Positions 23,952 to 23,984 of a DNA stretch of 23,984 nucleotides are shown here, piece by piece. The notes below the pieces were generated by a model. That model worked only from the letters and a program-made list of their open reading frames with translations, ran no database searches and was not told where the DNA came from. Source of the DNA: an uncultured Prevotella sp. (lineage in GTDB: Bacteria > Bacteroidota > Bacteroidia > Bacteroidales > Bacteroidaceae); the NCBI GenBank assembly GCA_900542795.1, contig UQPD01000020.1, forward strand, positions 1 through 23,984. Direction: 5' to 3'. Numbering within the stretch: the stretch's first letter is position 1; the number at the start of each line of letters is the position of its first letter. A program made the translations under genes and the position numbers.

Positions 23952-23984
23952 TTTTATCCTTTCTCCATAATACGACTGCAAAAT

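Noticed and set aside
20098..23984. Integrative element inserted at the tRNA
   Set aside because: No integrase, no second copy of the tRNA 3' end, and no cargo genes are seen after the tRNA; the genes there are ordinary chromosomal ones. The window ends at 23984, so a longer element is not fully excluded.

Overview
The window looks like chromosomal DNA from a Bacteroidales bacterium, most likely Prevotella or a close relative. The signs are promoters of the Bacteroidota type (TTTG, about 20 bases, TAnnTTTG), no Shine-Dalgarno sequences before the starts, and several lineage-typical proteins (DUF3822, DUF4250, DUF1573, a RecQ with a late zinc cluster, paired NSS transporters). Nearly everything is housekeeping. 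I found no CRISPR array, rRNA, integrase, transposase or defence cassette.

Layout. Bases 1-50 are not genomic: they are an Illumina Nextera i7 adapter ending in the Tn5 mosaic end. On the minus strand recJ (4147-2429) precedes recQ (2168-189), separated by a MITE-like element with 23-bp terminal inverted repeats. A 421-bp divergent gap follows, holding a tandem 87-bp hairpin repeat. A small conserved gene and prmA run rightwards to a 22-bp-stem terminator at 5838-5889. An operon from a promoter at 8061-8092 runs leftwards to the same terminator: DUF4250, VanZ-like, DUF3822, rsmD. A second leftward operon is folA, 5'-nucleotidase, RecD-like helicase. It diverges from thyA and an RsmF-like rRNA methyltransferase, and the folA and thyA promoters overlap. 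Convergent to that pair are sppA, lpxK and purine nucleoside phosphorylase, then xth. A secreted DUF1573 protein points rightwards to a tRNA-Pro(CGG).

From the tRNA on, things change. The 5' and 3' strands of its acceptor stem do not match each other, and the genes after it (a membrane-anchored helix-hairpin-helix protein and two tandem NSS sodium symporters) use different codons from those before it. With the adapter at base 1, the simplest reading is a short-read assembly chimera that joined two Prevotella-like genomes inside a conserved tRNA gene. A natural recombination at the tRNA is the alternative.

Functional themes are DNA repair and replication (RecJ, RecQ, RecD-like helicase, ExoIII), nucleotide metabolism (DHFR, thymidylate synthase, 5'-nucleotidase, purine nucleoside phosphorylase), ribosome modification (PrmA, RsmD, RsmF-like) and the cell envelope (LpxK, SppA, VanZ-like). 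I do not see a clearly new biological system. The best leads are the chimeric tRNA, the MITE-like repeat family, the hairpin repeat that seems to build a promoter, and the overlapping folA/thyA control region.
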